Translations under genes and position numbers: made by a program
Shown: positions 63,812 through 64,000 of the stretch, piece by piece
Position numbering within the stretch: the stretch's first letter is position 1
Layout: the number at the start of each line of letters is the position of its first letter
NCBI RefSeq assembly: GCF_900142925.1
Contig: NZ_FRCN01000009.1
Coordinates: 158,494-222,493 of the forward strand
Reading direction: 5' to 3'
Length of the DNA stretch: 64,000 nt
DNA from: Chitinophaga sp. CF418
Lineage (GTDB): Bacteria; Bacteroidota; Bacteroidia; Chitinophagales; Chitinophagaceae
The notes under the pieces: model-generated
What the model saw: the letters and a program-made list of their open reading frames with translations, nothing else
What the model was told of the DNA's origin: nothing
The model's database searches: none

Positions 63812-64000
63812 ATGAAAGCATTTACAATAGCTCACTATAGCAAAAAAGGCAAATTGCAACTCTCAGAAGTAGCAGCGCCAATATTACAAGATAATGATGT
63901 ATTGGTTCAGGTATATGCTACAGGCGTTAATCTGTTGGATTCAAAAATAAGGAATGGTGAATTTAGACTCATTTTACCCTACAAATTTCCGCTTATTTTG
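63812..64000 (+). CDS. NADP-dependent oxidoreductase, MDR/quinone reductase type (3' partial)
   Basis: 63 codons are visible before the window ends. MKAFTIAHYSKKGKLQL then VLVQVYATGVNLLDSKIRNGEFRLILPYKFP matches the GroES-like N-terminal domain of zinc-independent MDR enzymes (quinone oxidoreductase-like). No zinc-ligand Cys is seen in this part. It follows the SDR gene by nine bases and completes the TetR-controlled redox cluster. Confidence 0.85.
   Translation, partial: MKAFTIAHYSKKGKLQLSEVAAPILQDNDVLVQVYATGVNLLDSKIRNGEFRLILPYKFPLIL

Overview
The window looks like a Bacteroidota chromosome, probably a Chitinophaga-like member of Chitinophagaceae. The evidence is a multidomain GH18 chitinase with a type IX secretion (T9SS) tail, a gliding-motility-type C-terminal domain protein, Bacteroidota-style -7 boxes (TAnnTTTG), weak Shine-Dalgarno signals, a LytS/LytTR two-component pair and an ABC permease/M1 aminopeptidase fusion. 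The taxon is inferred from gene content and style, not from a marker gene. I saw no rRNA, tRNA, CRISPR array or insertion sequence.

Bases 1-24368 are the distal part of an extracellular contractile injection system (eCIS, Afp/PVC/MAC type), all on the + strand and tightly spaced. In order: the 3' end of a baseplate J/gp47 (Afp11-like) gene, a fibre with a degenerate S74 chaperone tail, a 2396-aa Afp12-like baseplate protein that carries a long array of about 17 repeated modules, a 1071-aa protein of unknown role, the tape-measure protein, a 1345-aa eCIS-core (DUF4157) protein with an HNH-like C-terminus, a WD40-like protein, a ParA-like ATPase, a second DUF4157 protein with a Lys/Glu-rich repeat linker and a second HExxH-like motif, a decayed DUF4157 N-terminus, and the Afp15-like AAA+ ATPase. 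Sheath, tube, spike and the remaining baseplate genes must lie upstream of the window.

Bases 24497-53492 are mostly ordinary accessory and housekeeping genes: an M81 (MlrC-like) exported metallopeptidase; a beta-propeller/SprB-repeat T9SS adhesin; an ABC exporter with a permease-M1 fusion; a LytS/LytTR pair; Nudix, aldo/keto reductase and metallophosphoesterase genes; a DUF898-M48 pair; divergent HxlR and SDR genes; a tiny His-rich lipoprotein; a PHP-family phosphoesterase; the chitinase; and a five-gene redox operon next to a Crp/Fnr regulator.

Bases 54489-59571 hold an uncharacterised-looking module: a coiled-coil protein, a membrane-anchored coiled-coil protein somewhat like PspA, a solute-binding-like domain fused to an OmpA peptidoglycan-binding domain, an ABC permease and an ABC ATPase. 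A strong hairpin plus U-tract sits between the binding protein and the permease.

The right end (59722-64000) has a second Crp/Fnr regulator, a DUF1330 protein, an orphan DUF4157 protein, and a TetR-controlled SDR/oxidoreductase cluster. That cluster has three copies of a TATACT-N4-AGTaTA operator and an SDR gene reduced to its two ends by an internal deletion.
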